Assembly: GCA_013398295.1 (NCBI GenBank)
Contig: VZSF01003940.1
Span: 248,001 to 312,000 of the forward strand
Direction of reading: 5' to 3'
Source of the DNA: Chionis minor
Lineage: Eukaryota > Chordata > Aves > Charadriiformes > Chionididae
DNA length: 64,000 nucleotides
The notes below the pieces were generated by a model. The model was given only the letters and a program-made list of their open reading frames with translations. It was not told the origin of the DNA and did no database searches. A program made the position numbers and the translations under genes. Shown here one piece after another: positions 46,701 through 61,389 of this stretch (positions within the stretch are counted from its first letter, which is position 1; every line of letters starts with the position of its first letter).

Positions 46701-49028
46701 AGATCAGAACTAGTGACTTCAAATGCTCTGCTTGCAAAGAACCTTTTTCATTTTTTGCTTTATTGTTTGTGATTATGAAATGAGTCGAAAAAATGTATTA
46801 AGCATCCAATTTGGAGCTCTGCTTGGAAATAATCATACATTATAGCACTTCTGATGGATTCATTATCGGCTAAATATTCATGTATTGAGTTAGATATATC
46901 AACAAAAGTTCAACACAAAATTGTTAAGAATATAGGCTTTCCTGTGACCTATTAATTTTCACCAAATAAATATAAAGCTGTACTTTTGTTATAACTTAAG
47001 CCTTTATGTTTGTTACAGTAAGTTTAACTTCTTGATTAAATTTCAGATGAGTGCATTGCAATTTCTCTCTCCTGGCTTTTTTGCTGATAGATGTCAGAAT
47101 CTTTGTAGAGATGAAACCTTATTTTAAAACTAAGCCACCTACCGGGATTTGGTCCTAAGTATCTGCCTTCTGCCAGCCAACAGGTCACACTTCACACATG
47201 ACTGTGATCTCATTAAACACCACTGTACTGTCTCGCTTCATCCAGGAAAGCACTGAAAGGATAAACAGGATAGAAATCTGTTAAAAAAAGCACGTATTTC
47301 AGAAAGTATCCATCAGTAGTTAATATTAATTGCAAGTTCCTGCTGTACATGCTACAATTTTTAGTGAATTGTTACCTTAATCTACTTGGTGATGTTTAAA
47401 GTATCTACATAGGTTTTAATCAGTTTTAATCACTGAAGTTACTTCGCTTTCACCTCATGACACAACTTGGAGATAACACTTTAAAGACAATGTACGGCTG
47501 TACTATTCCCTGTAAGTCACTGCAGCAATAATGAAGACTGGCATTGCAGCAGTGTCTGGAAACATCAATGCCATTGAGATAGGCCCAAAATAAAAACCTA
47601 AAATAAGTAAGTTTGAACTGGACAAACGGCCTAAACACATATGTGCATTTGGGAGGGCAGAGGTGACGAGGGACATTGCTGGATAGAAAGGAGTTAAATC
47701 TGTAAATGAGCTCCAATCCAAAAGGTAGAATGATCTATTTCAATCATGGGCTCAAGAAACTGGAAATACCTTAAACACACACAGAGCAGAGGGGGGTGTC
47801 TTCAAACCCGAGTTCCGAAATTCATGGCTCTGTACCATGTCTGTCACTTGCAGTTTAACACAACTAACAAACAGATAATTGGCAGTTAGTCTTTTCTCCT
47901 CCCGCAGCATAATGGAACGGGTTACATGGTAACCTTCAATTACAGGATATTTATCAGAAGATCATTTAAAATTTCCTACAGAAAGCACTTTCAGCTACCT
48001 TTGGGCCTAATAATAAATTTTATTCTGCGTTTGGAGAAACTGACTGAAGCTCCAGTGCCATTTAGCGTCTTATTTCACAGACAAGTGATTGTCCTAGGCA
48101 ATTAAGCACCTGCAATACAGAGCCTGGTGAGAGCCACTTCACTGCCAAATGTCTCTTTCACGGAGCAAACAACATGGTGAAATATGAAAAACAGAAGACT
48201 CACTTCGCTCAGAAGTGGTTTCCAGTTCTTTTTTGTTTGTTTGTTTTTTGTTAGTGGCCTTTTCTTTCACAACTCGTTACTGCTCTGAATGAAGTATTGA
48301 CAGGTGTGTCAATAAAAATGCCAGTTTTCTTTTCAAATCAGTGGTATAAATTATTTTACATCTTTTATCTGCAACTTAGTTGCTCTGAAGTCTATTGGAA
48401 AGCTTCATAGGGGAGAGAAAATGCCATTTCCCTGCGGAAGAAAGACCCTAGAAAGAGGAGCACAAAGATAACAGCACTAAAAATGAGAGTAGGGAGGTGG
48501 TCTGGCAAGGGTATCAACCCCAAAATATTTTTCCATGGGTGGCATGACATTTGGAAGAATTTTCCAGAAACTTTGTGCTACGTGATGTGTGTAAATGCTC
48601 AGTGCAATGCTGGGAAATTCCAGAGGGATCTGGTGTATTCCCAGTGGTGCTACAGATCCTTGGTTGCATTGTTAGTAGCAACATAACTGCACAGCTTCCA
48701 GAAAGTCACAGCTAGGAACAGAAATGCTGCTAGTCTAAAAGGAGGGTAGGCAGGAGACTGGAGAAGAATTAGGGAAGCAGTGGCCTTGTCTGAAAGACTT
48801 CTCAAAATGAGACATTATATGGGAATAAATAACGAGCAAGTACCGACCCAGTCCTCAGGACTTCCGCACCAGCTGGGCAACCCGCCGTACGCTTGGGGAT
48901 GTGTGGCTGTCCTTGATTACAGCCCACAGATTCAAGTTTTGACTCAAAGTCAGAACTCCGACTCCCTCAGTTTGTAGAGAAAAGTTGTTCGAGTTCTTTT
49001 CTTTGTACATTGGCATTCCTAGGATGCA

Positions 49029-49137
49029 ATCCAGGCTCTGCCAGTTTTCTACCTGTGCTCATTTTGTCACAAAAGGGACACTTGCAATTTTATACTGAAC
49101 TGTATGGGTAACTTTCACAGGGGAATTGTGAGGTTCC
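49029..49137 (+). mobile_element. Possible MIR/CORE-SINE-like trace
   Basis: CCAGGCTCTGCCAGTTTTC near 49,031 and TTTCACAGGGGAATTGTGAGG near 49,113 resemble, in the right order and roughly the right spacing, the 'ggctctgccact' and 'cacagggttgttgtgagg' portions of MIR-type SINEs. The middle part does not match well. The element, if real, is very old. Chance similarity is possible. Confidence 0.22.
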
Positions 49138-52100
49138 TCATTCCTCCCTTTCCATCTTATTGCTGCATATGGAGCACCACTGATGGAGCCTATTAATTAT
49201 ACATGTCCAATACACATACATATTCTTTATGGGAATAAAATACATGTTTGCCTACACTATTGGCTTGTTAATCAAAGTATTTTAACAAGTGTAGTTTTTA
49301 CTTTGCATATGACCTAAAACCCCCAAGGTTACTAACCAAGACAACCCTGTTCCAAAATTTTCTTTCTCTGGCTGTGCATTTGGGAAAAATATCTCCTAGT
49401 AGGTACCTAGTGAAAACTCCTATAATTATTCCCTTACCTAGTAAAATGCTGAATATCATTTTGTTGTTCATACCCCACTGATGTTACTATCTAATAATTT
49501 CATGAACCGTTCTCCTCACTCTTTTTGGTTTTGATGTAAGATACCTGATTAAAAACTCTCCTGACCTCAGTGACTTAATGATGGCTCAACAGGGCTCTAT
49601 TTTCAGGAATAAAGGGCTCACCCAGTTCAGACACAGGCAGAAAGAGCCATAAGCCATAAATTTCTCTGTAGATCTGAAACTTTCCCTCAAAATTCAGCAG
49701 TAAGAATACATGTCCATTTCTGTAAAAACTGATAAAGGAATCCTATCTTTTGCCCAAACCAAAAAATGAGTTTCCACGATTTTTTTTAAGCTTGGGGTTT
49801 TAATGAGAGTTTTAAAAAGATTATTAACATGGAGGACTACTTCTCTAATTATAATAACCTTTCCGATTCTTTCGGAATAAATTTTATGAAACACCTTTCA
49901 TGTGATTTGCTTCATTATCTTTTCATTTAAATCATCTTCAATGACACACCATTTAATTAGGTTTGTTGTGCAGGTACCAATGGTTAAACTTGTGCATTCA
50001 GCACATGCACTTTCATTTGACTAACATAATAAATCTTATTCATGCCAGTGTCACCATCCATTACCAAAATTAACAAGGCATCATCCAGTTAAACTAAGTT
50101 TTCAAAATGTTGTTTATAAAGAATTTTTCTTTCACACCATTAGAGGACCTTTTATTGACGAGCTTCCTGGTGTTTTATGATCCTAGTCATAAATAAAGAT
50201 TTACTTGTCAACATAAGCTGTAAAACGGTACCTGCCAGGAAGTTAGCCAGTGTTCTCCTTTAGTCATAAATATGATTCCCTTTGTTGCAGTATTATTAAT
50301 GTTACATTTTTTCTTGTTACGAGATTTTATAGCCAAGAAAAGAAAGAAAATTGCCTCGTAGTTAATACCAAACATTTTATACACACATACATACACAAAT
50401 CTCACATAATAACTTACAAATTTACTTTGGCCCGAGGCAAGAGGTATATATTCACATCTTGTTAAATTTGCAGATAAATATGTATTCCTGTGCACAATAT
50501 TTTTATGTCAAAATATATTGTTCAATAGCTGAAAAAAAATCAGCAGAATACTTCAGAAAGAATTCTGGCTAGGATGATTAAGGGTCCCCACAAAATCCCC
50601 TCTGTGCTTCCATTACTTTTTTTTACAGCTGTTTTTTCAAATGAAACAAGATCCGCAGGGAAAAGTAATACATTTTCCTAGATCAGCTGATATAATTGGG
50701 AAGAAGGACAAACTTTTAGCTTGCAAGCCCCTCTGCAGGTCTGATTCTGATGGTGCTGTCTTTTAGATACTTAGCTACTGTAAGTCAGCGTAGGTATGAA
50801 TGTCAGCACTAGGAAGCATCAGTCACCATCAGTCTATGGTCAATTTAGCTAAGACTAGGCTAATTAGAGCTGAAGCAATACGTTCCTTACAGGTCACTGA
50901 CCAAGTGAAGACCTGGTTTGTTACCTGAAACCGAAAATCCATGCCTTGAATTTCGTCAGACACAGAATATAGACAAATGTAGTGAATTCCACTAATTTGC
51001 TGTGTACCATTAAATTATATAAGCCCTGCTGATGGATCCTGTTCTAGGACTATTTGTTGAGAGATGGCACGAGTCAGGTAACATTGAAGAGCAGGACAGC
51101 TTAACATCCCCTCCCCCTTGGTTGATAGCCAAACTGTATTGCTTAAAAGCAGCGATAGTTACACCTGGAAGCATGCTTGCTGGTTTTCCAACAGTTTCCC
51201 CCTCCTGGCAAAGGAGCTGCTGCGCCTCTCTCGCAGCAGAGGTGAGCTACAGGATTGTGAGATGGCTCAGACGGTTTCCCAGAACCAATGACTGGTCAGT
51301 AGTTTAAATCATTTTCACCTAAAAGGCTTCAGAAAATATAGTGGAAGAAGGAGTGCCCATTTTCACTCAAAACACAGCTGTCAGAGGAGAATAGGTGCTC
51401 TGCACTTCTCTCTGCTCCCATTCCGTTTCTCGACAGCATGCTGATGCGTAGTCTCATCACAGAGTCAGGAGACCCGGTTCAGGAATACAGTAGCTCTTTT
51501 CCAGAAAAGTGCTTTCACCGCTGGACTATGCTTCACTGTAAAATAGCTTTACTTTCAGCTTTTTTTCCTATAAGCTGCTCCACTTCACAATAAAAAGCAA
51601 AATTGCTAGGATGGCAGCAAAAAAAGAACAACCCTGTTTATGGTGGGTCTCTTCTCCAAGGACTGGGCATTCCCTGACTGTTTCATGAACGAATATCAAG
51701 CAAGTGCTCTTAGATAGGCTCTGAAATACATTGCTTAGATAAGAACAAAACCAGACATAGAAGGTCTTTTAAACTCCTGCAGAACATCTGAGGAAAAATA
51801 AATGAGAATGGCTAAGGGCTCTACGCTTCTTCAGTATAACAAAGCTACTTTGTAGGTCAAGCTCACTGCAATGCTGTAAAAAATGCTTAGGGGATCAGAT
51901 GTTCTAAATTAAAGACCACAATGAACAGACATGGCTGGTATGCATCCACTCTTCCTGTGTGAAAAAGGCAAAAAATATTTTTTTATTCCAACTATAAACC
52001 ACAAGAACATTTTGAGATCTGTTCTGCTCTGGTTTCCAGGCTTTGTGACAGTAGGCACAACTGCAATGCTGGGGCATCAGCAAAGGAGAAGGTCCAAATA

Positions 52101-54479
52101 GTTGTTTGAAGACAGATTTTAAAAAGGTTGTAAGTCATAAACAATGACAATAAAGCTGGAGCAGCCCAAAATGAAGACAGGAATAGCCACCACTACATCT
52201 AAAAGTCATAGGAAGATGTCAGAAAAGAAGCAATGATGGTTAGAGCAGAACAAATAGATGAGCTGGGCATTAAATCCTGAAAATTGTTAATGCCAGTATT
52301 TCCAGAATTCACTGTTTTGTACAGTTAACTGAATGAATCTGTAGTTAAGATACATAAATATATATTTAAAATAAACAGAAAAGGTGCTTTGTACTCAAAC
52401 CCCTTTTTTTCTCTTTTGCTTTGCTGCTCTGGTAATAGTTTGATCTAGAAAGGCTATATATGTGCATGCAGCGTAAATTCTAATTAAAACTTGTGCATTT
52501 TTAACATTTAAAATCATATAATTAAAGACTTACCAGTAACAGGTATATAAAGAAGAAAGAATAAAAATTGTCTGAAATGTTGAATTTCATAGTTCATGAC
52601 TTTTCAGCACTTAATTATGCAAATCATGTAATCTTAACATAGCTTTCTCAATGGAATATGTCTTTCTGCTGTTAAATTAATTTTCTATGTCTGCTTCTTT
52701 TACATTCTCTTTGTACTCCCTGTCCTCAGTATAAAATATTAAAAGGTAAGGTCAAAACCAAAATTCAGTGTATATAGACTTAAAAAATCCAATGCTCAGA
52801 GAAAGAAAAAAGATAATGTGCCATGTAAAGTTTATGTGTAATGTAAACAAGCAACTATTATCTGTACTCACAAAAGTTTTCAAGGACAAAAGCAAGACTT
52901 GTATTTTTTTAACCTGTGTATTTACTGCAGGTTGAGAAAAGATAAAACTCTGTTATGCTGTGGTAAAAACAAACATTTCAGGGCTATATTTTATAGATGG
53001 AAATAAAACAGCTAACCTTAAGGTTCTTGGTTTTTTCCCCTTTATCTAGATTTTTATCCAGTGCTATTCTCCTTCAGGGTAACTATTTTTTCCTTGGCTG
53101 GTCTCCCTCACTGCGATATATTTGGTTACATCATGGAGATTGTACTTAACCCAGCTTTTTCTGTATTGTCAGCAGCAATAGCAAAGCATCACTGTCTTAC
53201 TTATTTTTTTTTTAATTGAAAATTATAGTCAATATCTATAATAATTGTTCCATTTGCAGGAGAATCTGGGCTATATGAGGAAGGTGACAGACTCTCTGTT
53301 TACCCCTGTGTTATATGAAATACTTACAGTTTTAATAAAGAAAATTTATTTATTTTAGTACTGCTGGTCCCATACTTTCCAGAAGAGGAATTTGAGATAA
53401 AATTAAAGTTTTGGCCAGTGAGGCAAACAACCAACAATAGCTACAATGCTTAATGTCATCTTTATTCTAACAAGTATGAGAAAAGAGAGCAGACAGTAGC
53501 AGAGCAAACAAGAAGTAGCTAAAATACAGAGAAAAACATGATACTCCATATTTACTGATACAGTGAAAGAGTAAACGCTATCAGTATTCAAAAATCACTA
53601 ACAGTTCAGATTTAAGTCCCTCCAACGTGTTTTCTCCACGTCACCTGTGTGCCTTTTAGAATACATATTAGAAAAAATATTTTTAGAAGTTTTTTTGTAT
53701 ATTTAAAATATTTGTATTTTTAAGACATTGTTTCTGGTTCTCCAAGGGATTTTTGTGTTACTTCTAATCAGGAGCAGGAACTGAAATAACACTCAAAGAA
53801 TACAAACCTTAAACATCAACATCTGCAAAGTTAATTTGTATGCTTTGCTAGAACACGGCAGTAGTTTTTCGTTACTAAGGAACACTAAAAATGGTATGTA
53901 AGTAGCGTTCATGTGTAAGGAGAAGACTGAAATAGAAGACCAACACCAATTCAATATGTGGACTAGAAGTGCTTCTGTTGAGGTGAAACGGTTAAACTGA
54001 ATGCTCTGGAAAATGAGGTAAATCAAGGGGATTATAGTATTTTTTTTCTGCTCTCCTAAAGCTCCATAGAGTAGCAATGAATAGAAATTAAGAAAACCTA
54101 CAGACAAGTGTCCCCTGTAACACTTATTATCCCTCAATTACTTTCACTCAGTGTTAAAAGAATGCCAGGGGGCTATACAGGAATGTAAGAGAAATCAGCC
54201 ACTAGTCAACCACAGAGAAACGCTTGGAGATTGTACACTTGTACGACTGGATTCTTTAAAATGGATTATTGTAGTTAGTTCAGCGCTTAAATAATTGCAT
54301 AGAACTGAATAAAAAAGAACGAGTACGAGGAGAGCTCTCCAAATTAATCATACATTGGAAGTTCTTGAAGCAAGAGCTTTCAACTTTAGTTTTCCCATCC
54401 TTGATTTTTGTCACAGCAACAGCTGAGTACTATTGTAACAAGATTTCTCAAAGGCTGATGAGCTGAATTCAGATAGTAA

Positions 54480-54645
54480 CAGGATCAGAGAAAGGCTACC
54501 ATGATGAGCAGCAGAAGGACAAAGTGTCAAAGACAGAAGGAGAAACTAGATTTATTTGGTCTCACGAAGAGAGACAAGAGATGGTTGCTGTTTATCAGTA
54601 CTTCAGGACAGCAAGCAAAAGAAGAGGAAAAGAACTGCCTGAAGT
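54480..54645 (+). mobile_element. Decayed CR1-type LINE fragment
   Basis: The text follows the CR1/L3 block after the reverse-transcriptase core. A 'cagagaagggctaccaaaatgat' equivalent lies at about 54,486-54,512. It is followed by 'gaggagagactaa...tttggtctcacaaagagaagac' (about 54,538-54,575) and 'ttgctgtttatcagtac' (about 54,584-54,602). Substitutions and small indels are frequent, so it is an inactive relic. An A16 run at 54,666-54,681 follows closely but is not a LINE 3' end of this family, which normally lacks a poly(A) tail. Match made from memory of the family, not by alignment. Confidence 0.55.
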
Positions 54646-57600
54646 AACAGATGATACAATCACATAAAAAAAAAAAAAAAAGCAGCTAGATTTCATGTTG
54701 GCCAAGTATACACTTCAAAGCTTTCCTCTTTCCAGAAAAAAGAAATCAGAGGTCTGCCAGAAACACAGCCAAGATCTTCACATCGAGCCTTTGTGGCTGG
54801 CATTCCTGGAGTGAGTTGGGTGCTGCAGGCTTTTCAGCAGCCAAACGCCTTAGCGGTGCCATCTCCTTTTCCCAACTCAGTGGCTCCAAGATAAGGGAGG
54901 CAGAGGACACAATTTTATGCTCTTCAGTTCTCAGCCTTCTAGCTCAGCATCATACCAATGTCAACAAGTCAGCCCTTCTGTACTGCTGTAATTTCTATTG
55001 CTTTTCACTCTTCATCAAGGACACTTCCTGAATACTTATTCACAAGGAAATCTCATCAGATTTCAGCCACTTGCCTCCTCTTGCTGCCATAATGTATGAT
55101 TTTCTAACCTCCTTCTTTTTCCACAGTGTATTCCTCTCAGGTGTGATTCCATCATCCAAATTATTTCAGCTGAAATAGATATACTGCTTTGTCACAGGCA
55201 GCCATACCTAGTTTACAGAGGTATCAACAACCTCACTCGATGCCTTTCTCTTTTTTTATCTAGGAGGACACCGAAGATAAGTCTTTAGATAGGAAATGAG
55301 ATGTCAGACTTTCATCCATTGCACTAGGGGATGTTTAAAGTGGAAGAGCATGAGGAGAAAAAAATGAAAACCTCATAGTTCATTTCCTAGCACTCCAGAC
55401 TAGGTACCTTTTAGGTGGGTAATGATAAAAGGTGAAAAAAAAAAAAAGTAGGATTGAATTTCTTCAGACACAGGAAGGTGCTGAAGCAGGGCTTGTGTAC
55501 ATCCCAAAACCAAGCCATTTAAGAAATAGATGTTTTCACCACTTGCTCCTATGGAAAACTCCCAAGTGTCTAGAAATTTATCCTGATAAATAATTGTGCT
55601 TTACTACACTAATATTAGGCTATGTTTTCCATATTCTTCCACATGGAAAAGTTAACAATAAATCAGAGCTGTCCCTGTGTTGCTTTAATGCGGGGCATGA
55701 GGCTTTCCAGGGCTTTTCTGCTCTCTGTGCGATGGAACTGCACTGCAGGGTCTATCCTTATGCATTTAAAATAATACTCCAGCTTTCAGTGCCACCGCAG
55801 GGGGCAGACTGTTTGCTAGTGCCATGTTCAAACAGCCACAAAAATACAAAATAACCTTCACAGTAAGGCTCGGCCATTTAATCAAAGTTTTATAATCAAG
55901 CAGGCTACTGAACTGAGAATGCACATGAAGGTAGCTGGGAACAGTGGAGAAAAACAACCCAAGTCTTATTCAAGACTGTAAAGATACATACAGTGCAACC
56001 CTCAGTTCCATCCCCCCTCCCGGAATCTGTCTCTTAACACTAACCTAGAGTTGAAATTAATTTAGAAAATAGTTTAAAATCTCATGGATACCACAAAGCT
56101 TGTGAAGAGGCATGCCTGTTGCACCAGTATGCTTCAGAGACATTGCTGGACGCCCCTTCTGCTGTCTTTCACTTTTCTTATAAACCAAATCCTGTTCAGA
56201 CTGCAGGGGCAGGCTACAGCATTCAGATAGTTTATAAGAGTTGAGGCTGTTTCCCTCTGTACCTCAACCTCTCCTTTCTCACCTTTCTCTTGAAACACTT
56301 GCTTGAATGTAATTAAGCAGCAATTAACAGATGCCTCTCACACTACTCATCCACTAACTCGCTAGAAGCTGCAGATTTCAAATGGCTTCTCTCTGGACTT
56401 TTCCAGAGGCTGCAGTTTCCCACAATTCCAGGACATGAGATGTGGGTGCATCACCAGCTATTTTCAGGTTGCCAACCCATTCTGATTGCCTGAACTTCAG
56501 GTGATGGCATTTAGGCAAACAGATGGACACGTGACTGCCTCATCTTGCAGGGGTTTGGAAATAATAATCCTGAGCAGAGGTTTTACTGGTCAAGAGTACA
56601 TTCATTCAAAGCCATCCTTCCAGTTCTTGAAGCACAGAATGAACAGCTCAAAACAGTTCACCAACTTCTTTCCAACTATTCTCAAGGACGTTATGATTAA
56701 AGAAAATTTATGTACTGTGATATTCGAACCATATAGAAGATGACAGTGTGCTTTGCGTGAGGTGAAGACTCAATACATTTGATTTTAAGGAAAGATGAGC
56801 ACCAATACATAATTTCTTTAAGAGTCCAGAATATTTAGAGGACAAGAGAGGACTACATGGACCATAAAAGTCTCACACGCAACACAAATTTCTATTCAAC
56901 AAATATAAGGTGGCTTATTTCTTTCTACTTCCATGATTTAAGGGCTCGATTTCCCCATCACAACACAACAACACAACCCTTACAGCTGTTTTTTACTAAT
57001 ACAAATATGGGTCTATAAAAAATGAGTAATCAAGAATCCTAAGAACATGGTAGCACTTGCCACTGACTCAGGTAGAAATTCAGTGTACCCAAGTTACCGG
57101 TCCTTTTGCAAAGCTTCTTCCTACCACTTAATTCCAGTAAATACACTCAATCTGTAACCGATTTATTGTGCCCCTGGCCTTCATGGATGATGACTTGGAG
57201 CTCGGAAGTAGTTCTGCTCTCAGGTGGCTGACAGGTACAAGCTCTTTCCTATTAAGACTGGTGTTATTCCACCTATGCTTCACACAGTTAATCTTGCTAC
57301 TCTTGTGTTATCCCTTGTAATTTTCAAAATGTTTCCTGGAATACTGAAAGTAGGTGAAACACAGGACACATCTTCTGATAAGGGGCCAAACATCTCCAGA
57401 GCTGGCAGAAATTCAGAGCTGTTCTGGGGCCTTTTTAATGTTTATTCCATTTGCTTATGAGACTAATTTTTTTTCCAAAGGGAAATAAAATACTTCTGCT
57501 TTTCTCTCTATGATATGTATATTTGGGGGGGGGAGGAGGGGTTGTGTTTTTTTTAAGGAAGCTGGATGCCTTCAAATGTCTCAATAAAAGAAAAGGATAT

Positions 57601-60600
57601 ATGTCCAAAAGGACAGGAATCAGCTACTTAATAAGACCTTGGGAGTGATCTTCTCGTAGTTCTTGGAATTCACCCTAAAAAGCCTTAGAGGAACTCTTTA
57701 AAATATACAAAATATGTAGTTTTCCAAGCTACAACATTTGTATCCTGACACAGACAAAAATATCCTGCAAGGGTTGTCATTCAATACTTTTTCCTTTTTG
57801 TCCCTCAGTAGACACAGCTATTTTTACAGTTTTATCATACCGTTTCTAACTTGATGTTTTCCTCCCCTTTATGCCTTTCACTTTAGGGTGATTGAGAAAT
57901 GTTGATTTTGAACAGCTATGGACAATGAAACAGACCATTGTCCTTGACCACAGCGATCACCAAGTACCAACAAAGGAGCCCTGTTCCTTTGCACGCAAAG
58001 ATTGCATTATAAAACTGCATTTTTCACTAGGTCCATTCTAGTTAAGCTTTCTTTCAAGATTTTATAGAAACCATGATGATATTTGTTTGGTGTTTGTATT
58101 TCTGGGACAAATACTGTTATCTTTCCTCATATTTCAGCCTGTGAGAAAATGCTGTCTTTATAAGCAATTAGAAAAGTCTTCATGAATATCAGCCTGTAAA
58201 ATCAATTTTAGTATGATGCTGATGAAATTTGCACTTTTCAGCAGCTGTGAAGGTGGCTTCAAGGGTGAATGGTGATTTCATATTTAAAAACCAGAACAAG
58301 ACAGATAAATAGCATAAAATGCTGAATTTAAAAAAAGCAACTCAAAAACCCAAGCAAATTATGACTCGGAGGCAATCCATACACCACCATTTAAGATGAA
58401 GATACATTTATGTACTTACTTGTGGTCATGTGCACTTTGAATTAACTTGAGTACTGATCATATGAGGCAACTTGAAAACCAAGAAAAAGCAGACAAGCAA
58501 TCCAAGTCATTATGGGCATGATGTCTGTTGCACACAGAGAGTGGAATAGCACAAACTTATTGATCTAAAAAATTTCCGTATCGGTAGAGGTGACCTGAAT
58601 ATGCAGCAATTTAAAATGCAGACATTATCAATATAAATGAGTGAAATTAGCGGCATTTGGTATTCCAGGCAGATAACGCCCATGAGAACTCTCATGAAAT
58701 TGTGCAAGTTACAATGTAACTTGGCTTTAGTACAGGATGGAAAGCTTGGATTGAAATTTTTGTTCTATTTTGTACGTAAAAGTGGGCTGAATCATTCTGG
58801 GTTGCAATAAATTCAAAATAAAGTGTATTAGCAGTTATAGAGCTAGGCTGACTCACTTGCTAAGAAAAAAATATGAACTTAACATTAATCTTCTAATAAA
58901 CATTACAGCCTTTGTAGTTTTGGCCGGTATTTTGGAAGTGAAATGGATATTGAATACCTAAATACTATAAAAAAAACTTTTGCAGAATGTCTTTCGTGAG
59001 AGTCAGCCTGTCTACATTTATCATATCAGTATCAATCACCCTGAACTTTAGAAGATTTCTCCTTCATGCAAAGCAGAAGCAGCATATATTTAATTTGATG
59101 AATTTGTCCATAGTTGTCAGCTCTGGATTTTTTTAATCTGTTATGGCCAGCATAGAAATTCACCACACAGTTATATTCAGTCTTCAAGTTCTCTTTGTGA
59201 TTAGTTTAAGGAGGCTCATAGCTATAAGGAAATTAAATGGTAACAGACAAATTGCTCACACCCTGTGGGCTTCACGCTTGGTTTCAGATACATTAATAAC
59301 CAGGGTAACATCCAGTGGGCGCATTATCTACACAGCCATATACCTGTAAAACATTTTGGGTAGTATCATCTGGGTAAATGTCATTTCTCAGGGGAAAAAA
59401 TTCTAACCGAATTAAAATAATAAATGATCGCTAATTTCACTATTACATAGAAAATTCAAAGCATCCGTAATCTAAAACATCTCTTTGTATATAATGTTTT
59501 TCATACAATTAGATCAATAATTGGGGTTATTGCATTATTGGGTGAGGTTACCAGCTGGCATGACCTAAACTTATTTTCTGTGTCACTAAAAGCAGCTGGA
59601 CAAAAAAAGCTCTATTAGCCACTAAAGGAACAAATCTTGTTCAATTTGTTCTAAGTGCAGTCTATTATATAAAACACATAAAATGTCAATACGACTTTCT
59701 CACCAAACAAGGATTGTGTCTCTTTATATTCGGAGTGATAGATGCAGCCCTTTTTGAAGCACAAACTTAATATTAGGCATCCTTACCCATATTTAAGATA
59801 CTAACTTCTTGTACATCACTAAGGATGATGGCAGGATGGTGAGTGTTAACTAAGACAGTAACAATTAGTTGAGTGAATATTTCTCTTATAAATCAGATAT
59901 ACCCCAGAAAATTTTAACTCGCAAAGTGAATTTTGTGATGATAACACCCCTGTCCACTTAATGGCAGCACTGCGTTATCAGGACAGGATTTGAAACCTCC
60001 ATCTAAACTAAGGTACAGACTGTTTCCTTCCAAACAAGCTCCTCTTGCAGTTAGCCGTATTTGAATTCCACCCAAGGAATTCATTAGGCTGTATTGATTT
60101 ATTGATACAAGAGCCTGATCTAATTTGCATGTGTAAATTAGCAGGAAGAACATTTCCCATTACTTAGCTATATGGCTGGGATGACTGTTTACTTAATTTC
60201 CTCCTGCACAGCTCTGTTTTTGGCAAGAGGCATCTGCAACTGAGGATGTTGCCTCAGATTTAGTTACATGTTGCATATGCTTTATAAAAAAGTAAAGCAG
60301 TACAAACTGAAATGTCTGGGAATTACAATTCGCTGCCAGTCACAAGGCTCAAAACAGTTGTTTTCAGTTGTTCTGAGCACTTGAGTTTTTCCTCCATAGA
60401 AGTACTAGAAAAAGCTTATTTGAATTTTAAATTTCTCTTAAGAAGAAAGTGCTTTCTCTTATCTTTAATACAATTTTCTTAGAATTAGCTTATACGCATC
60501 TTAGTTTTAGTACTTTACCTTTGTGGGAGGTGGGCGGCAAAACTTGAGTAAGAGATAATACATCTGGTTTAGTACGCTTTTTTGTAAGGAAATGGACATT

Positions 60601-61389
60601 TGGACACTTTCTCAATTCAAACTGAATGGGGTAAATCAAGAAAGAATCCAAATGAAATTTTATAATCTCATATTGCATCATTTTATCAACTCTGGAGGAT
60701 CAGATAGCTGAGCAAATCTAGTTATACTACTCGTTTCCTTTCAGAACTCTGGAAAAGAGAAGACAGGGGAAGCCCATCACCTGAGGATTAACGGTCAGTC
60801 ATCTCAGTATCTTTTTGTTCACTGGAGGATTTAAAATCCTTTAAAGAGCCCAGATACTCCCACCCCTCAAAAATGGAGATGACAAAGAATATATGAATTG
60901 AGTGTAGTTGTTTCCCTGTCCTGTGCAGGGGGAGCTGAAGCGAAGAGCGTGTCCCGCGCCGAAGGTTCTGCTCCTTCAAAAAGTGTGATGAGGTAAAGTA
61001 GGGCAACGAGCTTCCATCGGAAATTAACTTCCAAGAAGTGACTCCGTTATTTACTCTGAGATGTGTAACCAGGTAACTTTTATTTATTGGTAAGTAACTT
61101 GGAAAAGGATAAGTAAGAAAGTGAGATAATTCGAAGGCTTTATATTTTAACTCACTGGAAAGCTGTTGTGAAAACAGTTTAAATGAGTGAAAACACTGTG
61201 GCTACATACTGATCTGTCCAAAACCCAGCAAGGACACAGCTGCTCTGAAGTGGAAATTGAACGGTATTCTTATTTTTCTGCTCTACTAGGGAGCAATTAT
61301 TGGAATGCTTGATCTTCTTTTAAGTAAAGTTTGCTAGATAGCTATAACAGAGAAGAAACACTCACAGAAGATAAAGCTCCTAGAGCAGA
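54646..61389. other. AT-rich non-coding stretch with G-rich tract
   Basis: No gene is seen. Homopolymers are A16 at 54,666-54,681 and A13 at 55,435-55,447. A G-rich tract (nine G, then AGGAGGGG) lies at 57,525-57,541. Several + strand acceptors with good pyrimidine tracts occur (near 55,126, for example) without an exon of convincing length. A donor-like TTATTG followed by GTAAGTAA is at about 61,090. Confidence 0.55.
57525..57541 (+). repeat. G-rich tract with quadruplex potential
   Basis: A run of nine G is followed by AGGAGGGG. With the runs split it could supply four G-tracts for an intramolecular quadruplex on the + strand. Similar tracts on the + strand are at 8,778-8,800 and 37,001-37,020. 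Confidence 0.45.

Larger units (their letters stand above)
43488..54479. other. AT-rich non-coding stretch downstream of the CpG island
   Basis: No gene can be traced. Landmarks are a perfect-looking hairpin at 43,658-43,706, a T15 run at 44,074-44,088 and weak exon leads at 44,794-44,832 (minus) and 46,069-46,151 (plus). A possible MIR/CORE-SINE-like trace lies at about 49,029-49,137. A 16-base segment at 52,730-52,745 sits between a strong acceptor and a GTAAGG donor. If the + strand gene proposed above is real, this is probably its first long intron. Confidence 0.5.

Noticed and set aside
52730..52745. 16-base microexon between a strong acceptor and GTAAGG donor
   Set aside because: The would-be exon is TATAAAATATTAAAAG, low complexity and too short to judge. 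Such pairs arise by chance.
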